This document shows, piece by piece, positions 1-16,330 of a stretch of DNA of 39,520 nt. A program made the position numbers and the translations under genes. The notes under the pieces are model-generated. The model saw nothing but the letters and a program-made list of their open reading frames with translations, was not told where the DNA came from and searched no databases. Location: the NCBI GenBank assembly GCA_009801015.1, contig VHZZ01000423.1, positions 38,640 to 78,159 of the forward strand, written 5' to 3'. Within the stretch, counting starts at the first letter, position 1; every line of letters begins with the position of its first letter. Source of the stretch: Silene noctiflora. Taxonomy: Eukaryota; Streptophyta; Magnoliopsida; Caryophyllales; Caryophyllaceae.

Positions 1-112
1 TTTAAAGCGAGATAATTAATTAATATAAAAATTATCTAAAAAGCTATTAGTTATTTCATAGAAACAAATTTTAAATAGCGTACCCGTGCAATTTGCACGG
101 GTTTAAGACTAG
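1..112 (+). mobile_element. 3' end of a Helitron (5' part lies outside the window)
   Basis: The segment ends in a hairpin with 8-bp arms CCCGTGCA (83-90) and TGCACGGG (94-101). Eight bases or fewer later come CTAG (109-112) and then T (113). A short GC-rich hairpin about 11 bases before a terminal CTRR, inserted in front of T, is the hallmark of plant Helitron 3' termini. No coding sequence for a Rep/helicase protein is visible here, so whether the element is autonomous cannot be judged. It lies immediately downstream of the UAP56 helicase gene, or inside that gene's last intron. Confidence 0.75.
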
Positions 113-411
113 TAAAAAGAATAAAAGATAAACATGTAACATGCTGAATCAAACCAGAGACGTTCCAAGCAATACAGCCTAAAAACTTGGAGGTGTAGAC
201 ACAATAAAAAGACACGTATAGTGTATATAGAACTTATAGTGAAGATTTAAGATTAAACATGCAACACACTGAATAAAACCGAAGTTCCCAGCAATATACA
301 TCCTTGATCCTCCTAAGTCGACAAACAATCGGAGACAGACGCTACAAAAAATACAAGAAAGTGTTGCAGATAGAGAAAGCAGAAAATGAGAACTAGAAAG
401 ACAAGACATAC

Positions 412-5942
<5,531 letters not shown>

Positions 5943-5946
5943 GATT

Positions 5947-6088
5947 CTAAGCAAATAATAACAAAAAATTAGGGTTTTCATAAACCCTCGAAATCACAAA
6001 TCGAACATCTATGACGTTAAAATCAACAACTACACAACTAATAAATACTAAGATAAGATAGATTAAGTTGAATTAAATTGAATTTTAC
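5947..6088 (-). other. Intron in the 5' untranslated region of the UAP56 gene
   Basis: On the minus strand a consensus donor (TTCAG|GTAAAA, exon ending at 6089) pairs with an acceptor TTGCTTAG|AATC, four bases before the ATG at 5942. A 142-bp leader intron is therefore likely. This is inferred from splice signals only. Confidence 0.55.
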
Positions 6089-6211
6089 CTGAAAAAAGCT
6101 GGAAAATTTGGGGGAAAGGATTAGGGTTTCGGGCGAAAATCTGCAGATTAGAAAAATTAAATTGGGGAAAAAGGGGTTGAAGACGGAAAAAGGAAGGTTA
6201 ATGGTAGGGTA

Positions 6212-6221
6212 TTATATATAG
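6212..6221 (-). promoter_or_regulatory. Probable TATA box of the UAP56 gene
   Basis: The minus strand reads CTATATATAAT here. It is about 125 bases upstream of the proposed leader intron donor and about 270 bases upstream of the ATG. Transcription would begin near 6185. A leader exon followed by a short intron fits this spacing. Confidence 0.5.
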
Positions 6222-6835
6222 GGAGGAAACAATGAAAATTAAATGGTTTGTGAAATGACGATTTTGACCTTTTTATTTTGGGAGTTATTTCAGAAATTGG
6301 CTGCCCGTGGCGGCAAAACGTATTAAGTAAATTATTAAAGATTTTGATTTGAAGACTCTGCGCCATGGGGTTTGGGCATGGCCTAAATAGGAACCGTTAT
6401 ACGTGGTCGACAAATTATTTCAGATCGTTGACTTTTCTGTGTTATTTGATTTTTGGCTTTTATTAATATGTTTCTCACTACTTTTTTTACTTTTTAGTAA
6501 AAAAAAATTGACATTAAATTGCAAGTTTATAGATAATTTACAAGGATGCTTAATTTTATGGCAATTAATTTTCAATTTCCTAGAATTATATATTTGATTG
6601 TTTGGAATCAATTGAAATCGTCAAATGGTGTGTTATTTCAGTCGTAAAAAACATGGTTGTAGTTAGTGTTAGGGTGTTCACAACAAAGCGATGAGTGTGT
6701 TTTTTTTTTAAAAAAAAACTAGTATAATACAAACTCTACTACTTTTATATTTTAAACATTCGTTTGGTTCTCTTTCATGCACATCAAAATATAGATGAGA
6801 TACAACTATTTAGGCTACTTAAAGTTACGTAAAAT
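6222..6835. other. AT-rich spacer upstream of the UAP56 gene
   Basis: No gene is recognisable. It holds the upstream flank of the helicase promoter and AT-rich sequence with short poly-T and poly-A runs around 6700-6720. Small open frames here have no plant protein character. Confidence 0.5.
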
Positions 6836-7358
6836 TAGGGATGTCAATGGGGCGGGGTGGGTGCGGAAGTGTAGTAACCCGCACCCGCATCCGCGAATTA
6901 TAATGCATACCCATGCCCACCCCACGACCCGTGCTGGTGAAACTTTTCAAACCTTGCCCCGCCCCACGGGTTTCAGTGGTTAACTCGTCAAATCACCTTT
7001 TCCGTCATAAAACAATTTTAAGAAAATATACTTCTTAAATCTAAAACATATTAGTCTTGTACAACTGATACAAATAAGTTACCACAAAGTGATCTGAAAT
7101 AATTTGGGTGGACAGTAGATGGGCTTTGATGAATCATGGGTTTAGGCTTTATCATTTTAAGTTATTATAATTTTTTTTTATAGTACAGTTATTATATATA
7201 TTTAGTTAGATAGGGCGGTCAAGTCGGGTATAAGTGGGTGGAGGAGGGACATGCGGGGCATGCGAGGTGGGTATGGGGCGGGTCTCATGTGATACTGTCC
7301 CTGCCCCCACCACCCATCAAATCATTAACCGCCAAAACCCGTCTCACTAACATCCCTA
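6836..7358. mobile_element. hAT-type non-autonomous element with perfect 8-bp target duplication
   Basis: The element starts TAGGGATG (6836-6843) and ends CATCCCTA (7351-7358). It is flanked on both sides by the identical octamer CGTAAAAT (6828-6835 and 7359-7366). Short inverted termini with an 8-bp target duplication define the hAT superfamily. The subterminal regions are strikingly G/C-rich (GGGGCGGGGTGGGTGCGG-like text near 6850, and its complement near 7300) inside otherwise AT-rich DNA. No transposase is encoded, so it would need one supplied in trans. Confidence 0.9.
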
Positions 7359-7366
7359 CGTAAAAT

Positions 7367-7636
7367 CTACGAATTTAATTTAGATTAGAAGATAATTTAG
7401 ATAAAAATATACATCTAAAAACTTATAAACCTTGTAATCTCATTTATTTATCACAAAAACAACTATTTTTCTACAAAATAAACAACCTCTACAGATTTCT
7501 CTTTAGCTATTTTTCTCTCTCTTTTTTTTTTTCTTAATTGTTTACGATTACAAATAATAAACATCTAAAATTATCGATAAAACCACTTTATCCGTGCTTC
7601 TTTTCTTAATAGTTTTGTGATTACAACAATAAACAT
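7367..7636. other. Spacer downstream of the carboxylesterase gene
   Basis: AT-rich spacer that probably contains the 3' untranslated region of the carboxylesterase. A related stretch, AATAAACATCTAAAA, appears twice (near 7556 and 7629), which indicates a small local duplication. No gene is seen. Confidence 0.4.
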
Positions 7637-8569
7637 CTAAAAGCTATTGATAAAATCACTCATTTGACGCCTAAGTAAACAAGTAGCCTCAGATTCAGGA
7701 TAATAAACATGATAAACGTGACCTTCATCTTTGGCCTCAATCAGCTTCACGGCCTTAACATCCTTCTTCCTAAGATACTCGACATACATTACTCCTCTTT
7801 CCATTAAAAAGTCGAGTCCCGCAACGAATACCATTACGCCCGGGAATCGACTCCATTCATCCTCATCGACTTCATTTGTCTCAAAATTACACCCATAATA
7901 ATCTCGGGTTAATCCTTCAGGAATGCTTAATCCCCAAAACATATCGTTCATCTTTATTTCATTAGCATTCTCATTAGTCATTTCGTTTGGAGTCCTCTTC
8001 TCGCTACCAAAAAAAGGGTGGATCAACAACAACCCTTTAATTTGAATTCCGGTTAGATTATCCTTAATTGTTTTGATCGTTAAATTATGTGCAATGTTAC
8101 CTCCCGCGCTATCCCCTGAAAAAAACACCTTACAGAGGTCTGCTCGGTCAAGCCAGTGGTCTGAACTCTGATTCTTAATAAGCCATTTGAGGGAGCTATA
8201 ACAGTCTAGGTAGGCAACTGGAAGCCGATTTTCAGGGGCAAGGCGATAATCGACTGAAAGAATGATCACATTAGCTTGGGAAGCTAAGTCCCCAAGGAAA
8301 ACATGGTAGTTAAGCCATGTAGTTGAACCAATGCAAAATCCGCCACCGTGGAAATAAATGAGTACAGGGAGTTTAGGAGTTGTTATTGTTTGTGTGTTAG
8401 GAAAGAAGATTCTTCCGGTGATTGGTTTTAATTCATCAATGATTACGTCTTTCCATTCGTAATGTTTTGAGGATTTTGGTGAGGCTAAGATGATTTCAGG
8501 AACGAATCGTTTAACAGACCCATCTGAAAATACTTGAAGAAAATCTGGTGCTTCTGCTATAAGAGACAT
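7637..8569 (-). CDS. Plant carboxylesterase, CXE/GID1-like alpha/beta hydrolase
   Basis: A single uninterrupted frame of 310 residues, typical of intronless plant CXE carboxylesterases, which hydrolyse esters of small metabolites; the substrate cannot be told from sequence. The oxyanion-hole motif HGGG is at residues 74-77 and the nucleophile motif GDSAGG at 152-157 (Ser154). The other triad residues are probably Asp253 (in AGLDFL) and His284 (in DEGHVYH), so the enzyme should be active. There is no signal peptide, which suggests a cytosolic protein. The frame is open back to 8644, but the ATG at 8569 is chosen: the protein then begins MSLIAEAPDF, as relatives do, and a TATA box lies about 55 bases upstream, which leaves the earlier ATG outside the transcript. 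GID1 gibberellin receptors share the fold but lack the catalytic His, which is present here. Confidence 0.93.
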   Translation of the reverse strand: MSLIAEAPDFLQVFSDGSVKRFVPEIILASPKSSKHYEWKDVIIDELKPITGRIFFPNTQTITTPKLPVLIYFHGGGFCIGSTTWLNYHVFLGDLASQANVIILSVDYRLAPENRLPVAYLDCYSSLKWLIKNQSSDHWLDRADLCKVFFSGDSAGGNIAHNLTIKTIKDNLTGIQIKGLLLIHPFFGSEKRTPNEMTNENANEIKMNDMFWGLSIPEGLTRDYYGCNFETNEVDEDEWSRFPGVMVFVAGLDFLMERGVMYVEYLRKKDVKAVKLIEAKDEGHVYHVYYPESEATCLLRRQMSDFINSF

Positions 8570-8622
8570 TTTCACTTGAAAAATGAATTTGGAATGTGTG
8601 ATTAAAAAAAATAGAAGACACC

Positions 8623-8632
8623 TTATATAAAA
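8623..8632 (-). promoter_or_regulatory. Probable TATA box of the carboxylesterase gene
   Basis: The minus strand reads TTTTATATAAGG, a strong plant TATA box, 54 bases before the chosen ATG. Transcription would begin near 8597 and leave a leader of about 28 bases. A second TATATA-like site lies near 8745. Confidence 0.6.
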
Positions 8633-8744
8633 AACTGGGCACACAAGTTATGTATAGGTGAAGGTAGGGAAGGTAGATCATGTAACTATTGCAGGAAGCT
8701 GAGTAATTCAACGATAACATGAGCATGTAAAAGTTGATGACCAC

Positions 8745-9061
8745 TTATATAGAATTCAATTTAGGTGTTTTGTAAAAGTATGGGAAATTAATTCCGTATG
8801 ACAACTAAACGAGGCCTAAAATTTTTGTTTGGTTACCCTTTTTCAAGTAAAATGGAGGAGTTTACAACTCCGATCTAATGGATAAGTTTAATTACCTACC
8901 CCTCTTGGCTCTTGGTCATTGACTCATTGGAAACTTCTACATCATTTCCTAACCAGATTTACTCATTTGCCCTTATAAAAAAAAAATAGGCGTTAGTAAT
9001 ATTACGGAGGGATATTCAAGGGAAAAACCAAAAATGTGATGGCAATATGGCATATAACATA
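8745..9061. other. Spacer upstream of the carboxylesterase gene
   Basis: No gene is recognisable. AT-rich sequence with a short ACGGAGGGA fragment (about 9004) resembling Stowaway termini. It leads directly into the MITE that starts at 9062. Confidence 0.4.
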
Positions 9062-9412
9062 ATCCCTCATATCCTTTATTTTCTTCCTTTTTTTGTGACA
9101 CAAGGATTAAGGAGGGGAGTATAATATTGATAAATATATGAGTGGGGTTTGGTGAATGGAGAGAGAGTTAGGAATAAGTAGAGTTAAATATTACTAAAGG
9201 AGATAGGTGGGGTTTGGTCATTGGTGAATGAAGAGAGGCATGAATAATTAAGATTAAATATTAATAAAGGATATGATGGTGTTTAGACGTTTAGTGAATG
9301 AAGAGAGGTAGAAGTATAATATTAATAAAAACTTTTCCAAAACAGAAATAGGGAAGAAAACCTGAATAATTCGTTTTAGGAAATATGGAAGAAAATAGAG
9401 GATAGGAGGGAG
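9062..9412. mobile_element. Stowaway-like (Tc1/mariner) MITE with TA target sites and internal tandem repeats
   Basis: The left terminus (9062-9087) and the reverse complement of the right terminus (9387-9412) match at about 23 of 26 positions. Both carry the CCCTC..ATCC..TATTTTCTTCC pattern. Each end abuts a TA dinucleotide (9060-9061 and 9413-9414). The right end, GGAGGGAG|TA, is the familiar Stowaway terminus. The interior holds about three related units at 9141-9205, 9206-9274 and 9275-9330, each with a GTTTGG/GTTTAG, GTGAATG, GAGAGAG, TTAAATATTA series. Confidence 0.75.
9141..9330 (+). repeat. Three degenerate tandem units of about 55-70 bp inside the MITE
   Basis: Units begin near 9141, 9206 and 9275. 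They share the ordered words GGGGTTTGG (third copy GGTGTTTAG), GTGAATGAAGAGAG and TTAAATATTAATAAAGGA with substitutions. The array makes up over half of the element. Confidence 0.65.
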
Positions 9413-9583
9413 TACATATTTTTATCCATTCAAGTGAATTATATGTGGGAGTGAGATTTCACCGATTTGCAAATTACTACATGAATTCAAATCCCGTATG
9501 AACCAAATGAGGACGCCTTTAGTAAAAGAAACCGTGTCAATAATAGGGATCGTCAATCAGAAGTCTTTGTCACAACTCACAAT

Positions 9584-10017
9584 TAAGGGTGTTAACGAGC
9601 CGAGCCGAGTTCGAGCTTGGCCTTGCTCGGCTTGTACTCAAGAACCAAAACTCGAGTTCGAGCCGATCTCGAGCTTACTTGATCTTGAAAAAAATGTGCT
9701 CATTATAAAGCTTGCGAGCTCGAGCCAAACTCGAGGCTAAATCAAGCCTATATAAAATCGTTTATTTTTTAATTTTTTAATTTTTTTTCTTTCGATATTT
9801 TCAATAGTAAGACTCAAAGGTTATATGTAAAAATATTTCACAAATCAGCGAGACATTTAATATGTGAGATACTAAAATATACTCATGATAAAATATTTTT
9901 AAGTCAAACTTTCGAGCCAAGCCCGAGCCCAAGCCGAGCTCGCACAAGCCAAGCTTTGACTAACCCAATCTCAATTCTCGAGTAGCTCGCGAATTGTCTC
10001 ATCTCATTAACACCCTA
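9584..10017. mobile_element. hAT-type non-autonomous element just upstream of RDR6
   Basis: The termini are TAAGGGTGTTAACGAG at the left and CTCATTAACACCCTA at the right. The flanking octamers CTCACAAT (9576-9583) and GTCACAAT (10018-10025) agree at seven of eight positions, which supports a slightly decayed 8-bp hAT target duplication. Both subterminal regions are rich in CGAGC and GCTCG words (GAGCCGAGCCGAG and GCCCGAGCCCAAGCC). The middle is AT-rich and contains a TATATAAAA motif at about 9749. No transposase is encoded. Its right end is only about 240 bp upstream of the RDR6 leader intron. Confidence 0.75.
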
Positions 10018-10255
10018 GTCACAATTGATTGAGATTGAGATTGAGAGTGTACCCGCTTCTCCTCACCGGAAAAAAAAAACAAAATTGATGGAGAGTGTAT
10101 GCTACACGCCAACACAGAGTTAAGAGTATTCACTCAAAAGTATCAAACACACTTCACTTTGATTCAATTTTTCCTTGATTAATCTTCTTGTCATCTGCAT
10201 TTCGACCCTACACATTTGCCCCAAATCCCCTTTTCTTAAGAACAATCCATTAAAG

Positions 10256-10951
10256 GTTAGCAATTTCTTCATGTTCAAGTACTTTTTAACTGTTACTCGT
10301 ATGTTTTAATCGTTTTTGACTGCAATTGTTCCATATTTTCTTTGTTTGATTGTAATGTTAGTATGATTGCCCTTTAATTTTTCGGATTTTTTCTGGGTTT
10401 AATTCGTTTCTTGATTGTTATACTAGTAATTTGGGCATTGAACATATATGATTGGAAAATCTCTTCGCTTTATTTCTATTTTGAGTGATGGGTAGTTCTT
10501 TAGTTGCATCAAATTTATGAACTCATCTTCAATTTAACCTTAAAGAATTTAGGTGAAAGATTAAAACTTGGTGAATTTTGATTACCCTAAAAAGCCTTGT
10601 CCTCATTATATGCTTTTCGCCATTCTAAATATTGTGGTTTATAATGGTTTGTTTTGCCCTGTAAGTTGTTTCCCACTGTATTGTGTTCGGGCTAGTCTTG
10701 TGTAAAACGGTTTTACGTGTAGAACGATCTTGCTAGTAATCACCATGTTCTTTGATATCTATATACACTTTCAAATGTCCGAGAAAATTGGGCTTTTAAT
10801 CTTTTGATGATAGACTGCAAACTGCAAAGTGCAAACTATGAAATTTGGTAGAATGTTACTGTCCATGTAGTGCTAATGTTATTTTTTGCTGACTTACAAG
10901 TTACACTACAATACTACATATTAACTAATGTTTTCTTTTGTGTTTATGCAG
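10256..10951 (+). other. Intron in the 5' untranslated region of RDR6
   Basis: A donor TTAAAG|GTTAGC (10256) and an acceptor TTTATGCAG|TACAATCC (ending 10951) bracket 696 bp of T-rich sequence. The leader exon resumes 32 bases before the ATG at 10984. This rests on splice signals and on my recollection that Arabidopsis RDR6 also has a leader intron. Transcript data are needed to confirm it. Confidence 0.55.
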
Positions 10952-10983
10952 TACAATCCTAAGAGAACTAATTCTAAGAGAAA

Positions 10984-13900
10984 ATGGGGTCGAAAAATAA
11001 TGACCATGAGTTGGTGCTCACTCAACTCAGTTTTGGCGGGTTTGACAATAATATCACTGCCAAAGAGCTGGTAGATTTCTTGGAAGAAGAAACTGGGGTG
11101 CTTGTTTGGAGGTGTAGATTGAAGAAATCATGGACTCCACCAGAGTCATTTCCGGACTTCCAAATAAACGTTGAAGAATTGGCTAATACAAATGACTATG
11201 AGAAAGTAGAGCCTCACGCTTTTGTTCACTTTGGAAGTAGTGAATCGGTGTGCTCAGTTCAAGATGCCGTTGGACGTGGCGACCTTATATTGTTTGGGAA
11301 ACTTCTACAAGTTAGCAAGGGTCCTACAAACCCTTTTCGCATGAACCAAAGGAGGAGGGAAGTAATTCCATTCAAGCTCACTGATGTTTGTCTTGATGTG
11401 GGAACTTTGGTTAGTCGGGATGAGTTGCTTGTTAGCTGGAGAGGACCCACTCGGGGTATCACCTTTTCTGTGGATCCTTTTGACGGAACATGCAAATTTT
11501 TTTTCAAAAAGAAAACTGCTTTTGCTTTCAAGGGTGAAAATAAAAAAGCTGTGATTGAGTGTGATTTTAGGGTTGAATTCCTTGTCAGAGATATTACTGA
11601 GGTCAAAAGGTACACTGACTATTCAGCCTTAGTTATTTTGCTACAGCTGTCGTCTTCTCCATTGGTATACTACAGAACAGCGGATGATGATATCTATACA
11701 ACTGTCCCTTTTGATCTTTTGGATGATGATGACCCTTGGATAAGAACCACAGATTTCACTTATAGCGGTTCAATAGGTAGGTGCAGTTCATACAGGATTG
11801 TGATCCCACCCCGTAATGGTCCTAAGCTTGACAGGGCTTTAAAGTATCTCATGGAACGCCGAGTCCCGGTCGATGATCCCATAAATAAACTTAGGGTCAA
11901 TGATGAACCACATTTTGGGATGCCAATGTTAGAACCTTTTTTCTGTGTGCAATATGAAAGAGATGTACCTTTTGATGTGAGATTCATGCTGAATTCTGTC
12001 ATTCACAAAGGGATTTTTAACCAACACCAATTATCTGACCAGTTCTTTGACGTGGTCAGAAGCCAAACCAAGGAGATGAATGTGGCTGCTTTAAGACACA
12101 TCTCTTCCTATAGGCACCCAGTTTTTGATGCTTGCAAAAGGCTTAAGCTTGTTCATGAATGGCTTTTGAAGAACCCGAAGCTTCTGAGAGACCAAACAAA
12201 GTTGTCTGATACTGTAGAAGTCAGACGACTAATAATCACCCCGACGAAAGCATACTGTCTTCCTCCAGAAATTGAACTCTCTAACCGAGTTCTTAGGGAG
12301 TATAAACACGTCTCAGATAGGTTCCTGAGGGTAACTTTCATGGATGAAGGAATGCAAATGTTGAACTCTAGTGTCCTTTCATGTTATGGTGCTCCCATAC
12401 TAAAGGTAATCACAAAAAATTCATTTCTTCAAAGAACATTAGTATTCAACCGGGTGAAATCAATGCTCCGATATGATTTTTACCTGTGTGGTAGAAAGTA
12501 CACCTTTTTAGCATTCTCGGCTAACCAGTTGAGGGATCGTTCTGCTTGGTTTTTTGCTGATGATCAGAATTTAACTGTCTCTAATATTAGAAGCTGGATG
12601 GGGAAGTTCACAAACCGAAATGTCGCCAAGTGCGCTGCCCGGATGGGCCAATGCTTCTCATCCACTTATGCCACTGTTGAAGTGTCACGGGGTGAGGTTG
12701 ACTTTGACTATCCTGATGTTGAAAGAAACCGTTATGTCTTTTCTGATGGAATAGGCATCATATCTAAAGATCTTGCCATGCGAGTTGCAGCGAAGTTGCA
12801 ATTGACAGACAACCCACCCTGTGCATATCAGATTCGATTTGCTGGCTGTAAAGGTGTTGTTGCTTGCTGGCCAACAAAAGATGATAAAATCAAACTTCAT
12901 CTTAGGCCAAGCATGAATAAGTTCCAATCAGAACACAAAATTGTGGAAGTTTGTTCATGGACCAGATTTCAGCCAGGATTTTTGAACAGGCAAATAATAT
13001 TATTGCTGTCAGCATTGGGGGTTCCAGGCAACATTTTTTGGAAAATGCAGGAGGGTATGGTTTCCAATCTTGACAAGATGATCGAGGATGCTGATGTAGC
13101 ATTCGATATATTGACAGCATCTTGTGCTGATGAAGGCAACACGGGCGCCATCATGTTGAGCGCGGGTTTCCGACCACAAACAGAACCCCATCTAAGGAGC
13201 ATGCTCACATGTATAAGGGCAGCACAACTGGCAGATCTAAGAGAGAAGTCCCGAATCTTTGTCCCATCTGGCAGGTGGTTGATGGGGTGCCTAGACGAAT
13301 TGGGTGTTCTTGAACAGGGTCAATGCTTTGTTCAAGTCTCCTATCCATGCCTTGAAAATTGCTTCTCCAAGCACGGACCTCGCTTTTCAGAAACCAAGAA
13401 CTTGCAAGTTGTCAAGGGGCTTGTTATTGTTGGTAAAAATCCTTGTCTCCATCCGGGAGACATACGGGTTTTGGAAGCAGTTGATGCACCTGGGTTACAT
13501 CATCTCACGGACTGTGTTGTCTTCCCGCAAAAGGGAGAACGACCACATACAGATGAAGCTTCTGGAAGTGATCTGGATGGTGATCTGTATTTTGTTGCTT
13601 GGGAAGACGTGCTCATTCCGCCGGGCAAACGTAGCTGGCCGCCAATGGAGTATACTCCTGCTCCAGTGAGAGAACAAAACCGTCAAGTTACTCATCTGGT
13701 AATTAACTTTTTCAGTTGCTTATTATTCCATGTTCTGGTTTGGTTGATAGGTGACTTGTTTCCAGAAGGGCTAACATTTCATCTTGCAAGTTGTAACTTA
13801 GGAGGCTTTTCCGGTTTAAAATGATCAGGGTACTGCCTCCATCTTGACATTGCAAACATTTTATTACTGGTTTCTGTTCAAACTGGTAGTTGCAATCAAG

Positions 13901-15508
13901 TATCCTCCTGGTCATTGGTGATGCAATACTTTTTAGAATGTCATGAAGCATTTTAAAATGTGTCATCTTACATTTTTCATCACTATAAGTCCTTTAGTAG
14001 ACTATATATCTGAGAATAGTTCCGTGAGACACCATTCCTTCGTTCTGATGTTCCTTTTACCATCTAGTATACATCTTTGCAGGGAAGGAGATGATTTAGA
14101 GTGTGCCCGAACTTTGATAGACATTAAGCTTATAAATTTATGCTGAAAGTTTGTAGTGTATAAAGGCTAGTTTTAGTGAGAAGTAAAATTGGATCCGACC
14201 GTCTATGTTGCTTCTGCGCTTTATTTTTTCTTCAAGTACTTGTGTCAAACACTTGAAACTCAGATTTCTATTCCTGCTCTTGATACTTCATCTATGTTAA
14301 AGAGATAGCTGAGTTATGAGGAGAAGAGTACGTGTGGCAGTGGCAGTGGCAGGCAGATGCATGTGTAGTGTGACATGGGTTCCTGGAAAACCGTAAAACA
14401 AAGCTGTTGTGCGCAGTTTGCCCAAATTTGATTTCGAAAACATTTATAATCTAAACAATTTTTTGTTGTCCATCCACCACCGGTACTGCACTGTTCTTTT
14501 AGCGAGGCTCAAACTACATAGCTGAATATAATGAGCTGTACTTACGTTCAGAATTTTGATCTGGTTTTGTATGATTAAACAACTCTTCTGATATATTTTT
14601 ATTTACTGAATTTGCAGGAAATAATAGATTTTTTCACAAAGAACATGGTAAATGAGAACCTGGGTATCATCTGTAATGCTCATGTAGTTCATGCTGACAG
14701 CAGTCCATATGGGGCTCTAGATGATAAATGTCTGAAACTAGCAGAACTAGCAGCATTAGCTGTTGACTTCCCAAAGACGGGGAAAGTTGTGACCATGCCG
14801 AATGATTTAAAACCCAAGATGTACCCGGACTTCATGGGAAAACCCGAAAACCAGAGTTACAAGTCCGAGAAGATCTTGGGGAGATTGTACCGGCGGATTA
14901 TGGACGTGTATGATGAAAATCCATTCACCTCTTCTGAGCTGGACATCGGTCCTCGAGATGTCGTCTATGACACAGATCTTGATGTTCCGGGTGCTGATGA
15001 ATTCATCAGCGAGGCATGGGGCCTGAAATGCTCCTACGTGGGCCAGGTTTATGGTCTTCTTGCACAGTACAAAGTGAGCAAGGAAGCTGAGATTGTAACA
15101 GGGCATGTATGGTCCATTCCAAAGTACAGTAGCAGGAAGACCGGCGAGCTCAAAGAGAAACTTAAGCATGCCTACAATTGTCTAAGAAGAGAATTCCGCC
15201 AACATTTCGATAGGCTGGGTCCCTCAGTTGACGAGCTAGGTGATAAAGAGAAGAATGAGGTTTATGAGAAGAAGGCATCCGCTTGGTACCGGGTTAGTTA
15301 CCATTCTGAATGGGTCAAACGCTCCCTGGATCTTCAAGGCCCAGATGGGGAGAGACATGCAGACCCCATTCTGAGCTTTGCATGGATCCCTTCTGATTAC
15401 CTGGCTTGTATTAAGGTAAGACGAGGGAGAAGGAGAGACCGTGAACACCCGCACAAGCCAATTGATTCTCTCGCTAATTACCTTGCCGAGAGGTTGGAGC
15501 TATCCTAA
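10984..15508 (+). CDS. RDR6: RNA-dependent RNA polymerase 6 (RDR6/SGS2/SDE1)
   Basis: RDR6 copies cleaved single-stranded RNA into double-stranded RNA, which DCL4 dices into trans-acting and secondary siRNAs; it acts with SGS3 in siRNA bodies. It is a host gene, not a virus. Two coding exons: 10984-13698 (905 codons) and 14618-15508 (296 codons plus stop). They are joined in phase 0 across a 919-bp intron (CATCTG|GTAATT to TTTGCAG|GAAATA) and give 1201 residues; the Arabidopsis protein has 1196. The start MGSKNNDHELVLTQLSFGGF, the N-terminal RNA-binding-like region (KVEPHAFVHF) and long conserved stretches (AFSANQLRDRSAWFFA, VAKCAARMG, SWTRFQPGFLNRQI) all match the RDR6 clade. The catalytic loop DLDGD lies at residues 863-867, with all three aspartates intact. 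There is no frameshift or stop, so the gene looks functional. Confidence 0.97.
13699..14617 (+). other. Single coding-region intron of RDR6
   Basis: GT-AG intron of 919 bp that separates the catalytic exon from the C-terminal exon. Retention would extend the frame by about 41 codons to a stop at 13824. A small GTGGCA-type repeat is seen around 14333-14350. Nothing else is recognisable. Confidence 0.85.
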
Positions 15509-16330
15509 CTCGTGTGACGTTTGTCGATTATGATCCGGCTGCAAGGCCACTCTGCCAATTTATATTTTTGCTAGTAAGATGTTTTTTCTTTTCCTGTCTA
15601 CTTTTTAATACTACTCCGTATAATTCAACCTTAATTTGTGATCTTACTGTCTAAGGTCACATGGCAGGTGACTTTTGTTTGTTTGAGTTGAAATGCTACT
15701 CTTCCATTGCAGATGACTTTGTGACCTTAAAGTCTCGAGTTTTCGTCTGCTTTAACCCGTGTTAGTCAGACTTGGTTTAACGTATCCCATGGTTTGGCTA
15801 CGTAAACTAAATAATTTTCCAAGTGGTTTTATACCAGCCTGATGTTTATCATGTTTTTCTATTTTTGCAACTTTCCGGACTTTTCTAAATCGAATTATTA
15901 CAAGGTATAGTATTTTTATAAGAGAGTGACAACACAAATTTTCATGTGAAACGGTCTTAAATTTATTTTATCTTTTAGTATATCCCGATTTCTCATGGGG
16001 TAAATATTATCGGATAATTTTCCAGAAAGCACATCTATTAACATAGTGTGTTCATATTAGAATTTTCGCCCCGAAATTGTATTTTACTTTTTCTCCCAAA
16101 TAATTTATGACATACTGGTACTAGAATTTGTTGTATGACCAATTTATTTCATGTTAGAGACACATTTTTCAAAAGAAAATGGTCCCAAATTCCTAGAGCA
16201 CCATATCGCCCTGCATGTCTAGGAAATTCTTTGTGGTAGGCATGAGCACCGTTAGCATTGCCATACCGCCTTTGCATGTTTGGTGTCGGTTCATTAACCC
16301 ATTTTGGTCCATATTTGTAGACTTGAATTG
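15509..16330. other. 3' flank of RDR6 and spacer
   Basis: Contains the probable RDR6 3' untranslated region, then AT-rich sequence without a recognisable gene. A short CTACTCCGTAT fragment (about 15612) is a remnant of a common plant repeat. Confidence 0.4.

Noticed and set aside
8570-8644. Upstream in-frame ATG extending the carboxylesterase by 25 hydrophobic residues, resembling a signal peptide
   Set aside because: A strong TATA box at 8623-8632 would place transcription start downstream of that ATG, and family members begin at the shorter start.
9498-9740. Open frame of about 80 codons upstream of RDR6
   Set aside because: It crosses the left border of the hAT element and encodes only the GC-rich subterminal repeat, so it is chance coding.
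11259-13695. Several antisense frames within RDR6 exon 1
   Set aside because: They are shadows of a long conserved coding exon, with no promoter or domain evidence of their own.
10984-15508. Possibility that the RNA-dependent RNA polymerase is a viral integration
   Set aside because: The DLDGD active site, length, domain order and intron belong to the cellular eukaryotic RDR family, RDR6 clade, not to viral polymerases.
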